Below are positions 9,339-18,895 of a stretch of DNA of 64,000 nucleotides, piece after piece. The notes under the pieces were generated by a model that did not search any database, was not told the DNA's origin, and saw only the letters and a program-made list of their open reading frames with translations. Source of the stretch: Methylobacterium gnaphalii (GTDB lineage Bacteria; Pseudomonadota; Alphaproteobacteria; Rhizobiales; Beijerinckiaceae); NCBI RefSeq assembly GCF_007992215.1, contig NZ_BJZV01000003.1, forward strand, positions 18,749-82,748, in the 5' to 3' direction. Positions within the stretch are counted from its first letter, which is position 1. Each line of letters begins with the position of its first letter. A program made the position numbers and the translations under genes.

Positions 9339-9590
9339 CGGTGGGCGCTCCCAGGCGCGAGGTGACTGCCTGGTATCTAGGCCCTAATCTTTTACGAGGC
9401 GTCTCAAACAAGCTTGCGCACGACCAATTCGCGCGGTCATCCCTAACGCCCGGTTTTCGAGACCGCGAGGATCGCGCCGATGCCGCGCAGACGGCTCGTT
9501 CCCCGCCGCCGGCCGGGGCCAGCTCGGATTGTCCGCGAGGCCGGTACGCGAATGGTTAAGCTGCGTTAAGGATAAGCTTGGGAGGCGTCG

Positions 9591-9761
9591 ATGCTATACA
9601 GGCTGCTGTCCGTCTTCATCCGCCGCGACGCAGTCGCGGTTCCCACCATCGCCGCGAGCGAGCATGGACCCCTCGGGGTAAGCCTCCGCAAGGACGATCC
9701 GCTCGCCGGCCTCTATGGCGATGTCGAACAGGAATTGAAGGTCGCCGGCTACCTCGCCTGA
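9591..9761 (+). CDS. Small hypothetical protein, 56 residues
   Basis: ATG 9591 follows GGGAGG at about 6 bases and the frame ends TGA at 9761. The product begins MLYRLLSVFIRRDAVAVPTI and ends in an acidic ELKVAGYLA helix. It is encoded opposite to both neighbours, in the gap between the diguanylate cyclase and fdsD. No family recognised; the good ribosome-binding site and codon pattern make a real gene likelier than not. Confidence 0.5.
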   Translation: MLYRLLSVFIRRDAVAVPTIAASEHGPLGVSLRKDDPLAGLYGDVEQELKVAGYLA

Positions 9762-9788
9762 CGGCCCTCTCTGGAAACAACCGGGGCT

Positions 9789-10079
9789 TCAGCCCGCGTC
9801 GCTGGCACCCTGTCCCGCAAGCTGGGGATCGTGGGTTGCGGGCCGCACGGGGCTCTCCCCGGCCGGATTTTCCTGCAACGCCTTGACGACGTGGGCGTCG
9901 AGCCGGTCGCCGGCCTCCGGAATATGAGCCACGAGATCGCGGATCATCTTCGGCGCCCAGAAGGCAACGAGGTGCTTGTGGATGCCGGCAACCGCCTCTT
10001 CTTCCGGATAGCTCCGGAAGAACGAGGCGATCTGGTTGGCCATCCGCACGAGCCGGTCTTGGTTGGTCGCTGCGCCCAT
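9789..10079 (-). CDS. fdsD: NAD-dependent formate dehydrogenase, delta subunit
   Basis: 96 residues matching the small delta subunit of FdsABG-type formate dehydrogenases: RLVRMANQIASFFRSYP followed by AVAGIHKHLVAFWAPKMI, the helical core typical of the family. In other bacteria the delta subunit is needed for maturation or stability of the molybdenum enzyme rather than catalysis. It follows fdsA by 10 bases and is the last gene of the operon. The C-terminal 25 residues are unconserved-looking and polar. Confidence 0.9.
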   Translation of the reverse strand: MGAATNQDRLVRMANQIASFFRSYPEEEAVAGIHKHLVAFWAPKMIRDLVAHIPEAGDRLDAHVVKALQENPAGESPVRPATHDPQLAGQGASDAG

Positions 10080-10089
10080 CGGTTTACGC

Positions 10090-12945
10090 TTACTCTGCCG
10101 CTGCCTGAGCGATGCGGGTCAACGAGAAATCCTCCTCGTAGAACTTCGCCTGCCAATCCGACGGACGGTTGGTCCGCCGCACCTGCACCGCCGTCACCTT
10201 GTATTCGGGGCAGTTGGTCGCCCAGTCCGAATAGTCGGTGGTGATGACGTTGGCGCCGGTCTTGGCGTGGTGGAAGGTCGTGTAGACCACGCCCGGCTGC
10301 ATGCGCTCGGTGATCTTCGCCTTCAGGGCGATGTCGCCGGAGCGCGAGACCAGCGCCACGAGATCGCCGTCGACGATGCCGCGGCTCTCGGCATCGAAGG
10401 GGTGGATCTCCAGCACGTCCTCTTCATGCCAGCGCGAGTTCTCCGTGCGGCGGGTCTGCGCACCGACATTGTACTGCGACAGGATGCGGCCCGTGGTCAG
10501 GATCAGCGGGAACTTCGGCCCTGTGCGCTCGTCGGTGGCCACGTACTCGGTGATCATGAAGCGGCCCTTGCCGCGCACGAACCGGTCGACGTGCATCATC
10601 GGAGTGCCAAGCGGCGCCTGCTCGTTGCACGGCCACTGGATCGAGCCCATCTCGTCGAGCTTCGCGTAGGAGACACCGGTGAAGGTCGGGGTCAGCCGGG
10701 CGATCTCGTCCATGATCTCGGACGGGTGGTTGTAGTTCATCTCGTAGCCGAGCGCCTTGGCGAGCAGGATCGTGCCCTCCCAATCGCCATAGCCTCCGAG
10801 CGGCGCCATCACCTTGCGGACGCGGCTGATGCGGCGCTCGGCATTGGTGAAGGTGCCGTCTTTCTCCAGGAACGAGGCGCCCGGCAGGAAGACGTGGGCG
10901 TATTTGGCGGTCTCGTTCAGGAAGATGTCCTGGATCACGATGCACTCCATGGCCTTGAGGCCGGAGGTCACGTGATGCGTGTCGGGGTCGGATTGCGCGA
11001 TGTCCTCGCCCTGGATGTACATGCCCTTGAACGAGCCACCGACGGCCTCGTCCAGCATGTTGGTGATCCGCAGGCCCGGCTCGTTCGAGAGCTTGGCACC
11101 CCACAGGGCCTCGAAGGTCTCGCGGGTGGCGTCGTCCGAGACGTGGCGGTAGCCGGTGAGCTCGTGCGGGAACGAGCCCATGTCGCAGGAGCCCTGCACG
11201 TTGTTCTGGCCGCGCAGCGGGTTCACGCCGGCGCCTTCCTTGCCGATATTGCCCGTGGCCATGGCGATGTTGGCCATGCCCATGACCATGGTCGAGCCCT
11301 GGCTGTGCTCGGTCACGCCCAGGCCGTAGAAGATGCCGGCATTGCCGCCGGTGGCGTAGAGCCGGGCCGCGGCGCGCAGATCGGCCGGGTTGACGCCGGT
11401 ATACTGCTCGGTGGCTTCCGGTGAGTGGCGCTCGTCGGCGATGAAGCGGGCCCAGGACTCGAACTCGGCGAGGTCGCAGCGTTCGCGGACATAGGCTTCA
11501 TCGACCAGGCCTTCCGTCACGATGACGTGGGCGAAGGCGTTGATGAAGGCGACGTTGGAGCCGGGCTTCAGCGGCAGGTGATAGTCGGCCTTGATGTGGG
11601 GCGACTTCACGAGATCGATCTTACGCGGATCCGCGACGATGAGGCGGGCGCCGGCGCGCAGGCGCTTCTTCATGCGCGAACCGAAGACCGGGTGGCCGTC
11701 GGTCGGATTGGCGCCGATGACCAGGATCACGTCGGCATATTCCACCGACTTGAAATCCTGAGTGCCGGCCGAGGTGCCGAGGGTCGACATCAGGCCGTAG
11801 CCGGTCGGCGAATGGCAGACGCGGGCGCAGGTATCGACGTTGTTGTTGCCGAAGGCGGCACGAACCAGCTTCTGGACGAGGTAGGCTTCCTCGTTGGTGC
11901 AGCGGGAGGAGGTGATGCCGCCGATCGAATCCTTGCCGTACTTGGCCTGGATGCGCTTGAACTCGGACGCGGCGTGATTGATCGCCACCTCCCAGCTGAC
12001 CTCCTGCCAGGGATCCGTGATCTTGGCGCGGATCATCGGCTTGGTGATGCGGTCCTTGTGGGTGGCGTAGCCGTAGGCGAAGCGGCCCTTGATGCAGCTA
12101 TGGCCCTCGTTGGCCTTGCCGCCCTTGTAGGGCACCATGCGGACGATCTTGTCGCCCTGCATCTCGGCCTTGAAGGCGCAGCCGACACCGCAATAGGCGC
12201 AGGTGGTCACCTCGGAATGATCGGGCTGGCCGAATTCGTGGATCGACTTCTCCTGGAGGGTCGCGGTCGGGCAGGCTTGCACGCACGCGCCGCAGGATAC
12301 GCACTCGGACTCCATGAAATTCGTCGGGCCGGCGGCCACGCGGCTGTCGAAACCGCGGCCTTCGATGGTTAGCGCGAAGGTGCCCTGCACCTCCTCGCAG
12401 GCGCGGACGCAGCGGTTGCAGACGATGCACTTCGACGGATCGTAGGTGAAATACGCGTTCGACTCGTCCTTCGGCCGGTACTTTTCCGAGGTCGGCTTGA
12501 CGTGGTTGTCGCCGTCATAGCCGTAGCGGACGTTGCGCAGTCCCACCTGTCCTGCCGTGTCCTGCAACTCGCAATCACCGTTGGCGGCGCAGGTCAGGCA
12601 GTCGAGCGGATGGTCGGAGATGTAGAGCTCCATCACGCCCTTGCGCAGGCGGTGCAGCTTCGGCGTCTGCGTATGGACGATCATGCCCTCTTCGGCCGGC
12701 GTCGTGCAGGAGGCCGGGGTGCCGCGGCGACCCTCGATCTCGACGAGGCACATGCGGCACGAGCCGAAAGGCTCCAGCGAATCCGTCGCGCAGAGCTTCG
12801 GGATCTTGGTGCCCATCTGCATCGCGGCGGCCATCACCGACGTGCCGGCCGGAACGGAGACCTGCACGCCGTCGATGGTGATCGACACCGTCTTCTCGCT
12901 GACGCGGATCGGCGTGCCGTAGTCGATTTCCTTGATGAGGGTCAT
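10090..12945 (-). CDS. fdsA: NAD-dependent formate dehydrogenase, catalytic alpha subunit (Mo-bis-MGD)
   Basis: 951 residues, oxidising formate to CO2 in the cytoplasm and passing electrons to the FdsBG NADH module. The N-terminal NuoG-like part holds Cys52/63/66/80 for a 2Fe-2S cluster, the HisCys3 4Fe-4S site (His112, Cys116/119/125) and a two-cluster ferredoxin domain (Cys173/176/179/183 and Cys215/218/221/225). The next 4Fe-4S site is Cys249/252/256/284. Cys377-His378 in the VCHSP motif fit the molybdenum ligand and proton-shuttling histidine, so this is the Cys, not selenocysteine, form. The C-terminal molybdopterin dinucleotide-binding domain is intact. Length is normal for the family. 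In Methylobacterium the equivalent is often called fdh2A. Confidence 0.96.
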   Translation of the reverse strand: MTLIKEIDYGTPIRVSEKTVSITIDGVQVSVPAGTSVMAAAMQMGTKIPKLCATDSLEPFGSCRMCLVEIEGRRGTPASCTTPAEEGMIVHTQTPKLHRLRKGVMELYISDHPLDCLTCAANGDCELQDTAGQVGLRNVRYGYDGDNHVKPTSEKYRPKDESNAYFTYDPSKCIVCNRCVRACEEVQGTFALTIEGRGFDSRVAAGPTNFMESECVSCGACVQACPTATLQEKSIHEFGQPDHSEVTTCAYCGVGCAFKAEMQGDKIVRMVPYKGGKANEGHSCIKGRFAYGYATHKDRITKPMIRAKITDPWQEVSWEVAINHAASEFKRIQAKYGKDSIGGITSSRCTNEEAYLVQKLVRAAFGNNNVDTCARVCHSPTGYGLMSTLGTSAGTQDFKSVEYADVILVIGANPTDGHPVFGSRMKKRLRAGARLIVADPRKIDLVKSPHIKADYHLPLKPGSNVAFINAFAHVIVTEGLVDEAYVRERCDLAEFESWARFIADERHSPEATEQYTGVNPADLRAAARLYATGGNAGIFYGLGVTEHSQGSTMVMGMANIAMATGNIGKEGAGVNPLRGQNNVQGSCDMGSFPHELTGYRHVSDDATRETFEALWGAKLSNEPGLRITNMLDEAVGGSFKGMYIQGEDIAQSDPDTHHVTSGLKAMECIVIQDIFLNETAKYAHVFLPGASFLEKDGTFTNAERRISRVRKVMAPLGGYGDWEGTILLAKALGYEMNYNHPSEIMDEIARLTPTFTGVSYAKLDEMGSIQWPCNEQAPLGTPMMHVDRFVRGKGRFMITEYVATDERTGPKFPLILTTGRILSQYNVGAQTRRTENSRWHEEDVLEIHPFDAESRGIVDGDLVALVSRSGDIALKAKITERMQPGVVYTTFHHAKTGANVITTDYSDWATNCPEYKVTAVQVRRTNRPSDWQAKFYEEDFSLTRIAQAAAE

Positions 12946-12955
12946 CGTGTGTTCC

Positions 12956-14521
12956 TCACTCGGCGGCGGCGGGGAAGGACTGCTGTCCCGGGCCCGTGAA
13001 ATCTTCGGGGAAATGGTTGATGGCGCTCATCACCGGCATGGGGGTCAAACCACCCATGGCGCAGAGCGACCCGTCGGTCATGACCTCGCAGAGGTCCTTG
13101 ACCAGCTCGACATTCGCCTCGGAGCGGATGCCCGCGATGACCTTGTCCATGGTCTCGACGCCGCGTGTCGCGCCGATGCGGCAGGGGGTGCACTTGCCGC
13201 AGGATTCGGCCGCGCAGAACTCGAAGGCGAAGCGGGCTTGCTTGGCCATGTCGACGGTATCGTCGAACACCACGATGCCGCCGTGGCCGACGAGGCCCTT
13301 GGCCTCGGCCATCTTCTCGTAGTCGAGGGGCGTATCGAGCAGGCTGTCAGGGAAGTAGGCCCCGAGCGGCCCGCCGACCTGCACCGCGCGCACCGGACGG
13401 CCTGACAGCGTGCCGCCGCCGAAATCCTCGATGACCTCGCGGATGGTGATGCCGAAGGCGTACTCGATCAGGCCGCCCTGCTTGATGTTGCCGGCGAGCT
13501 GGATCGGCAGCGTGCCGAGCGAGCGGCCCATGCCGAAATCAGCGTAGGCCTTGGCGCCGTGCTCCATGATCCACGGCACGGCCGTGAAGGTCATGACGTT
13601 GTTGACGAGCGTCGGCTTGCCCACGAAACCCTTGAGCGCCGGGATCGGCGGCTTGGCGCGTACGATGCCGCGTCGGCCCTCCAGGCTCTCCAGCAGCGAG
13701 GTCTCCTCGCCGCAGATATAGGCGCCGGCACCGAGGCGGACCTCCAGATGGAAGGTCTTGCCCGAGCCCATGATGTTTTCGCCGAGCACACCCGCCTTCA
13801 CGCCATTGGCGATGGCATCGCGCATCGTGCGGAAGGCCTGCGGGTACTCGGAGCGGCAATAGATGTAGCCGCGGGTCGCGCCGGTGGCGACGGCGGCGAT
13901 GGTCATGCCCTCGATCAGGTTGAAGGGGTCGCCCTCCATCATGATCCGGTCGGCGAAAGTGCCGGAATCGCCCTCGTCGGCGTTGCAGATCACGTATTTC
14001 TGCTCGCTCTCCGCGAGCATCACCGTGTTCCACTTGATGCCGGCCGGGAAGCCTGCGCCGCCGCGACCGCGCAGGCCCGAATCCTTCACCTGCGCGACGA
14101 CATCCTTGGCCTCCATCTTCAGAGCGGCTTCGAGACCGCGATAGCCGCCATGGGCGCGGTAATCCTCGACCGAGACCGGGTCGACCACGCCGCAGCGATG
14201 GAACGTGATACGGTGCTGCCGCTTGAGGAAGGGGATTTCTTCCGGCTTGCCGAGGCGGAGCGGGTGCTCACCGCCTTCGTGCAGGCCGGCATTGAGCAGG
14301 CCCTCGACGTCGGCCGGGGTTACCGGGCCGTAGGCGATGCGGCCCTCGACCGTGGCCACCTCGACCATCGGCTCGAGCCAGAGCATGCCACGGGTGCCCG
14401 TGCGGACGATCTCGACGTCGAGACCGCGCTGCTCGGCGCCATTGAAGATCGCGCGGGCGACGCGATTGGCGCCGAGGCCGAGAGCGACGGCGTCCTGCGG
14501 AACGTAGATGGTGATGCTCAT
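12956..14521 (-). CDS. fdsB: NAD-dependent formate dehydrogenase, beta subunit (NuoF-like)
   Basis: 521 residues. About 110 N-terminal residues form the thioredoxin-like ferredoxin module found in FdsB, followed by a NuoF-type domain binding FMN and NAD(H): GLRGRGGAGFPAG and CNADEGDSGTF. A 4Fe-4S site is formed by ESCGKCTPCR plus the later SLCAMGG cysteine. It transfers electrons from FdsA clusters to NAD+. The start at 14521 overlaps the stop of fdsG as ATGA, indicating translational coupling. The frame continues far upstream of this ATG, but that sequence is just fdsG read out of frame. Confidence 0.95.
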   Translation of the reverse strand: MSITIYVPQDAVALGLGANRVARAIFNGAEQRGLDVEIVRTGTRGMLWLEPMVEVATVEGRIAYGPVTPADVEGLLNAGLHEGGEHPLRLGKPEEIPFLKRQHRITFHRCGVVDPVSVEDYRAHGGYRGLEAALKMEAKDVVAQVKDSGLRGRGGAGFPAGIKWNTVMLAESEQKYVICNADEGDSGTFADRIMMEGDPFNLIEGMTIAAVATGATRGYIYCRSEYPQAFRTMRDAIANGVKAGVLGENIMGSGKTFHLEVRLGAGAYICGEETSLLESLEGRRGIVRAKPPIPALKGFVGKPTLVNNVMTFTAVPWIMEHGAKAYADFGMGRSLGTLPIQLAGNIKQGGLIEYAFGITIREVIEDFGGGTLSGRPVRAVQVGGPLGAYFPDSLLDTPLDYEKMAEAKGLVGHGGIVVFDDTVDMAKQARFAFEFCAAESCGKCTPCRIGATRGVETMDKVIAGIRSEANVELVKDLCEVMTDGSLCAMGGLTPMPVMSAINHFPEDFTGPGQQSFPAAAE

Positions 14522-14991
14522 GCCCGCGACTCCTTGAGTGCGGCTTCGAGGCTGTCGGCGGTAAGACGCGCGAGCGGCTCCTCGCCGATCATCGCGGCGG
14601 GGCCGTTGGAGCAGAGGCCGAGGCAGTAGACAGGCTCGACGGTGACGTTGCCGTCCGAGGTTGTCCCGTGCCAGTCGACTCCCAGACGTTGCAAGATTTC
14701 GCCATGCAGCTTGTCCGAGCCCATCGCCTGGCAGGCCTCGGCGCGGCACAGCTTCACATGGTGCCGGCCAGCCGGTGCCTTGCGGAAGTCGTGGTAGAAC
14801 GTGATGCAGCCAAAGACCTCGGCCTTCGACAGGTTCAGCGCGTCCGCGATCAGCGGCACAGCCGCCTCGTCGACGTAGCCGAACTCTTCCTGCAAGGCGT
14901 GCAGGATCGGGAGCGTCGCACCTTCGAGATGCTTGTGCTCGGCGACGATCCCAGCGGCGCGGTCTGCGCTCCAAGGCTCGGGACTTGCCAT
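14518..14991 (-). CDS. fdsG: NAD-dependent formate dehydrogenase, gamma subunit (NuoE-like)
   Basis: 157 residues of the NuoE/HoxE family carrying one 2Fe-2S cluster. The four cysteine ligands are visible in VKLCRAEACQAMG and, about 40 residues later, VYCLGLCSNGP. The helical N-terminus ends in LHALQEEFGYVDEAAVPLIA, as usual. It forms the NADH-producing module with FdsB. It is the first gene of the operon fdsG-fdsB-fdsA-fdsD. A GGGTGGGAAAG purine stretch precedes the ATG. Confidence 0.95.
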   Translation of the reverse strand: MASPEPWSADRAAGIVAEHKHLEGATLPILHALQEEFGYVDEAAVPLIADALNLSKAEVFGCITFYHDFRKAPAGRHHVKLCRAEACQAMGSDKLHGEILQRLGVDWHGTTSDGNVTVEPVYCLGLCSNGPAAMIGEEPLARLTADSLEAALKESRA

Positions 14992-15839
14992 GCTTTCCCA
15001 CCCAAATTGGTCTTGTTCTAAAAGCCAACTGAACAGGAAAGGCGATATAATTCAATCAAGCGGACCCGTCGCTTGACAGGCGTTCGTTGTTAAGCGCGGT
15101 CCGCCTGCGGGAGCCGGATAGACCCCAGGCCCGGCATCAAGTGCATGACAAAGCGAGCATATTCATAACTCGCGACCGCGATTCTGGCTGTCCAAAAAGG
15201 CAGGGGGGACTGCCATCAATTCCGTGACGTCGAGGCTGCGTTCGAAGCCATCGTCGATCTGTGCCTCGATCGTATCGAGCCAGCGTAAGGTTTGCTCGAT
15301 GCCACGCGCGCCGGCTTCGACCAGGCATGAACCAGTACTAACAGCTTGTGACCGATGCCCTTTAGGCGTTCCAGTATTTACGCCGAGAATCGAACTTGGC
15401 GGCCCGTGTGTTTGCTGCGCGATTGAGGAAAACGAGGCCGCGGACGAATAGCAGCCCTGTGCCTTCCTCATAGAAGGCAAGGATCCTCGTTGGTATGGCC
15501 GGCCAGTGGCACCCGCCGGAAGCAGCGATTGCCTACTATCTCGATACCCTCGCTCGCCTCGCACTAGGCGCGCCGGATCACGCGTGGAGCAAAGCGGCCG
15601 GACGTGAAGTGCGGTGGCTGCACTCAGTGTGACGGCCGTGGAATCATGCAACCAGGAGTTGATGGCGTAGAGCAACTGCTGGATCGGCTCGGAAAGCGCG
15701 GGGACGGCGCGTGGGCCGAAACGTGGCCAGCTGTTCAGAGGAAGCGTTGCTGAACCTGGTCCACCGCTTTCTTTACGGTTCGTCCGACAGTATCGCCGCC
15801 TGCCGCGGTCCTATGGCCGCGTCCGAGAACCGAGACGGC
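14992..15839. other. Long intergenic stretch upstream of fds and the glycosyltransferase cluster
   Basis: Nearly 850 bases without a gene I can support. It must hold the fds promoter. Close to fdsG lie two interlocked inverted repeats: TTGG-N14-CCAA (15007-15028) and TGTTC-N12-GAACA (15014-15035), possible regulator sites but short enough to be chance. A 45-codon frame at 15495-15632 (+) and a 170-codon frame at 15163-15675 (-) overlap and neither has a good ribosome-binding site or a recognisable product. The mix of broken-looking frames could be decayed coding DNA. Confidence 0.45.
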
Positions 15840-17813
15840 ATGAGCCAAGGGCCAGCCCTGTCCGCCGACGACCACGGTGTCGCCGATTGGCCCGACGGAC
15901 CTGCGCCGGCGCCACTGCCCGATTCCCTCCCGGATGGCCGCCCCTGGCCGCGTATCGGCGTGGTCATCCTTGGTGACGATGCGGATGCCGATAGGGCGAC
16001 GACGCTCGCCTCGATTGAAGGTCAGGGCTACCCGCAGCTCCAGCATCGGGTGTGCGGGACCAGCCCGGTTGGCCCGATGGATGCGGATTATCTCCTCTGG
16101 CTGCGGGCCGGTGATCTGCTGGCGCCGGGCGCACTCGCAGCGCTCTGTCTCGAGGCAGTGTTGTCGAACGCCGGTGCGGTGGCCGGCCTGCGCGTGCTGT
16201 TCGCGCGCGGCGTCCACGGCCTCGACCTGCTCGGCGAACCTGCTGCGTCATGCGGGGAGCAGGCGTCGTTCGGTTGCGGCGACATCCTCGTCTCGCGTGA
16301 TGCTCTCGACCACCTCAGCCTCCCCTCAGACCGCGCACTGCCCTCCTCGGCTCAGCTCTGGTCCCAACTCGCCGCGGCCGGGATTCGGCGCTCGCGGATC
16401 GGGCGGCCGGTGCTGCTCGCGCGCGATGCCGTCGGCACCTGCTTGCCGTCCCCCCTGTCCATCGTGTCCCTGACCGATCTCGGCTATGGCGGCGGGGCCG
16501 GCATCGCCCATCGCCGCCTCGCCGAGGCGCTGGATCTGGCGGGGCATCGAGTCACGCATCTCAGGCTGGCCGACGAGTCGCCCCCTGCCGCGGCCGAATG
16601 GACCGACCAATTTCCGCGCACCGAGGCGGCGATTCTCGCCAGCGGACACGACCTCGTCCTCGTGGGCAATCTCCACGGGGCGACGCGGGGTGCAGGCCTC
16701 GTCGGACGTCTGGCCTCAGCGCTGCCGACGGTGATCGCCCTGCACGATCTCTTCCCGCTTACGGGACGATGCGCACATCCCAAGGACTGCCCGGTGATCG
16801 CGGACGGCTGCGACGCGCGTTGCCCAACACCGGCCGAGTACCCGCAACTCGCCCCAGGTCGCATTGCCGGCGCCTTCGCTGCGAAGAGGCAGGCCCTCCA
16901 CGCGCCGCTGCTTCTTGCCAATTCCGATTGGACCAGGGCGCGGACTCAGGCGCTCGCGCCCGGAGGCACCTCCATCGCACCCATCCGGCTGGCCTTCCCT
17001 ACCGGGGTGTTCCGCCCGCGCGACCGGGCCGCCCTCCGTCGCGGGCTCGGCCTGCCGGAGCATGACATCCTCGTGCTGTTCGCCGCCGTGATCGCCGATG
17101 CGCCCGACAAGGGTTTCGACGATCTCGTCGCCACCATCGCGCGGGTGGCCCGGCCTGGCATCGGCTTCGTTGCCATCGGTCGTCTCGATGATCCCTCCGT
17201 CTTCGGACTCCCCGGCCTGCACGTGCCTGGCCCGATCGGTGACGAGGAGACGCTGGCGCAATGGTACGCAGCCTGCGACGTCTACCTCACGGCGAGCCGA
17301 CTCGAGACCCTCGGTCAGACCCCGATCGAGGCGGGCTTGTGCGGCACGCCCACGGTGGCTTACCGAGCCACCGGCCTGACCTCGGCCGTCATCGACGGCG
17401 TCACCGGCATCCTCGTCGAGCCGCGCGAGGGTGCCTTGGCAGACGGCCTGAACCGGCTGATCGAAGATGCAGCCTTCCGCCAGCGTCTGGGTGCCTTCGC
17501 CCGCATCGTGCTGGAGAGCCGCTTCAGCCACGCAGCGGCCGCCGTGTCGCTGCACGACGCCCTCGCCGGCTGGCCGGGGATGCCGGTCGTGACGCCGGTC
17601 GCACGGCACGGCTTCCGCCCGGAGATGCTCGGGCAGTTCGCCTTCGCCAGGGATCGCCGAGCCGGGGCGACCGGCCTTGTCGCCGCGCCCTCGCGGCCCA
17701 CGATCCGCCTGCTGCGCCGGGCGAAGCAGGCCGTGTTCGGCCGCGTCATGCCGCTCTGGATGCGCCGGGTGCTCTACGCCACCACCCTGCTGCGCCATAG
17801 GGTCTCCCGATGA
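15840..17813 (+). CDS. Two-domain glycosyltransferase: degenerate GT2-like plus GT4 domain
   Basis: About 657 residues. The N-terminal 230 residues look like a reduced GT-A (GT2) domain: RIGVVILGDDADADR, SIEGQGYPQLQ, and ADYLLWLRAGDLLAPGAL where GT2 enzymes have the D-x-D region. The C-terminal half is a GT-B retaining GT4 enzyme: LVLFAAVIADAPDKGFDDLV, then SRLETLGQTPIEAGLCGTPT, the family's Glu-containing nucleotide-sugar loop. It probably adds sugars to a surface polysaccharide. Start is uncertain: ATG 15840, ATG 15813 or GTG 15711, none with a strong ribosome-binding site. It overlaps the next GT gene as ATGA. Confidence 0.8.
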   Translation: MSQGPALSADDHGVADWPDGPAPAPLPDSLPDGRPWPRIGVVILGDDADADRATTLASIEGQGYPQLQHRVCGTSPVGPMDADYLLWLRAGDLLAPGALAALCLEAVLSNAGAVAGLRVLFARGVHGLDLLGEPAASCGEQASFGCGDILVSRDALDHLSLPSDRALPSSAQLWSQLAAAGIRRSRIGRPVLLARDAVGTCLPSPLSIVSLTDLGYGGGAGIAHRRLAEALDLAGHRVTHLRLADESPPAAAEWTDQFPRTEAAILASGHDLVLVGNLHGATRGAGLVGRLASALPTVIALHDLFPLTGRCAHPKDCPVIADGCDARCPTPAEYPQLAPGRIAGAFAAKRQALHAPLLLANSDWTRARTQALAPGGTSIAPIRLAFPTGVFRPRDRAALRRGLGLPEHDILVLFAAVIADAPDKGFDDLVATIARVARPGIGFVAIGRLDDPSVFGLPGLHVPGPIGDEETLAQWYAACDVYLTASRLETLGQTPIEAGLCGTPTVAYRATGLTSAVIDGVTGILVEPREGALADGLNRLIEDAAFRQRLGAFARIVLESRFSHAAAAVSLHDALAGWPGMPVVTPVARHGFRPEMLGQFAFARDRRAGATGLVAAPSRPTIRLLRRAKQAVFGRVMPLWMRRVLYATTLLRHRVSR

Positions 17814-18895
17814 GTGCTGCCGCGCCGCGCCGCATCTACATCGATCAGACCAACATCCGCGGACCCGTCACCGGGATCGAACGCGTCGCCCTCGATCTGT
17901 TCGCCCCCGAGCGCCTGGCACCGCACGACGTGCGCCTGCTACGCTCCCCGAGCCTCGCCAGGATGATCCTCGATCAGCAACTCGGCCTGCCGGCGCGCGG
18001 ACTCGCCGACCCGTCCGCGCTCTTTCTGTTTCCTGGCTTCCCGCCGGCACCACTTACCGCAGTGCTCGGGCCGCGCTGCATGACTTACGTGCACGACACT
18101 TTCCTCGTTACCCGGCCGCAGGATCTGAACTGGCGTGCGCGCGCCTATATGGCGCCGAGCTTTGCGCTGGCGGCGCGGTTCGGCCGCTCGTTCCTCGTCA
18201 ATTCCCGCACCACGGGCGAGGATCTGCGCAGGCTGTGCCGGCGCGACGCACTGGTGGCGCTGCTTAGGCCGGCGGTGCGGGATGTCTTCGGCCTCGGCGA
18301 TCTCGCCGGTCCGGCCGCCTACCGGCCGGGCGAGCCGCTGCGGCTCCTGGCGATCGGCACGATCGAGCCGCGCAAGAACTATCCCTCCGCCGTCGCCATC
18401 ACCGCCGCGCTCAACGCGGCCGGTATTCCCGCCGAGCTGCACCTCGTCGGCCGGGTCGGCTGGGGGCGGCATACCTTCCTCGACGCGCCACCATCCTTCC
18501 TCACCCTGCACGGATATCTTGACGATACCGGCCTGCGAAGCCTCGCGGGACGCTGTCACCTCCTGCTCTCGACGGCGAAAGCCGAAGGACTCGGCCTGCC
18601 GCTCCTGGAGGTTCAGCACGGCGGCCTGCCGGTAGCGGCGCCGGCCGCAGCAGTCTTCTCCGAGGTGCTGGGCTCGTCCGGCCTGTTCATCCGTCCGGAC
18701 GAGCCTGAGGATGCAGCCCAGACTTTGCTCGACTTTGCCAGCTCCGGTCGCCTCGCGCGGGCCGCCGTGACCTCGCGGGACAACGTCGCCCGCTGGAACG
18801 GGCTCGCATCGCGCGATTTCATGCGCTTCCGCGCCTTCCTGTCCGGGGACGTTGCAGCCTACGCCGAACCAGAAGCCGTCGTCCTTCCAGCGTGA
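17810..18895 (+). CDS. GT4-family glycosyltransferase
   Basis: 361 residues. The N-terminus RIYIDQTNIRGPVTGIERVA matches the WbaZ/mannosyltransferase-like GT4 group, whose members often start with this T-G-I-ERV motif. The acceptor-side domain includes TYVHDTFLVTRP; the C-terminal Rossmann domain has LLAIGTIEPRKNYP and the STAKAEGLGLPLLEVQHGG nucleotide-sugar site with its glutamates. It is translationally coupled (4-base overlap) to the preceding GT gene, so the two enzymes very likely act in the same polysaccharide pathway in the cytoplasm. Confidence 0.88.
   Translation: MSAAAPRRIYIDQTNIRGPVTGIERVALDLFAPERLAPHDVRLLRSPSLARMILDQQLGLPARGLADPSALFLFPGFPPAPLTAVLGPRCMTYVHDTFLVTRPQDLNWRARAYMAPSFALAARFGRSFLVNSRTTGEDLRRLCRRDALVALLRPAVRDVFGLGDLAGPAAYRPGEPLRLLAIGTIEPRKNYPSAVAITAALNAAGIPAELHLVGRVGWGRHTFLDAPPSFLTLHGYLDDTGLRSLAGRCHLLLSTAKAEGLGLPLLEVQHGGLPVAAPAAAVFSEVLGSSGLFIRPDEPEDAAQTLLDFASSGRLARAAVTSRDNVARWNGLASRDFMRFRAFLSGDVAAYAEPEAVVLPA

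Noticed and set aside
14522..15055. Long N-terminal extension of the fdsB frame
   Set aside because: It is fdsG read in the wrong frame; fdsB starts at 14521 with the usual protein start.
15381..15400. T-arm-like GTTCGATTC on the minus strand, possible tRNA
   Set aside because: The stem is mismatched and no acceptor, D-arm or anticodon stem can be built around it.
15163..15675. 170-codon frame on the minus strand in the fds upstream gap
   Set aside because: No ribosome-binding site, no recognisable domain, and a mixed composition; kept only as part of the gap description.
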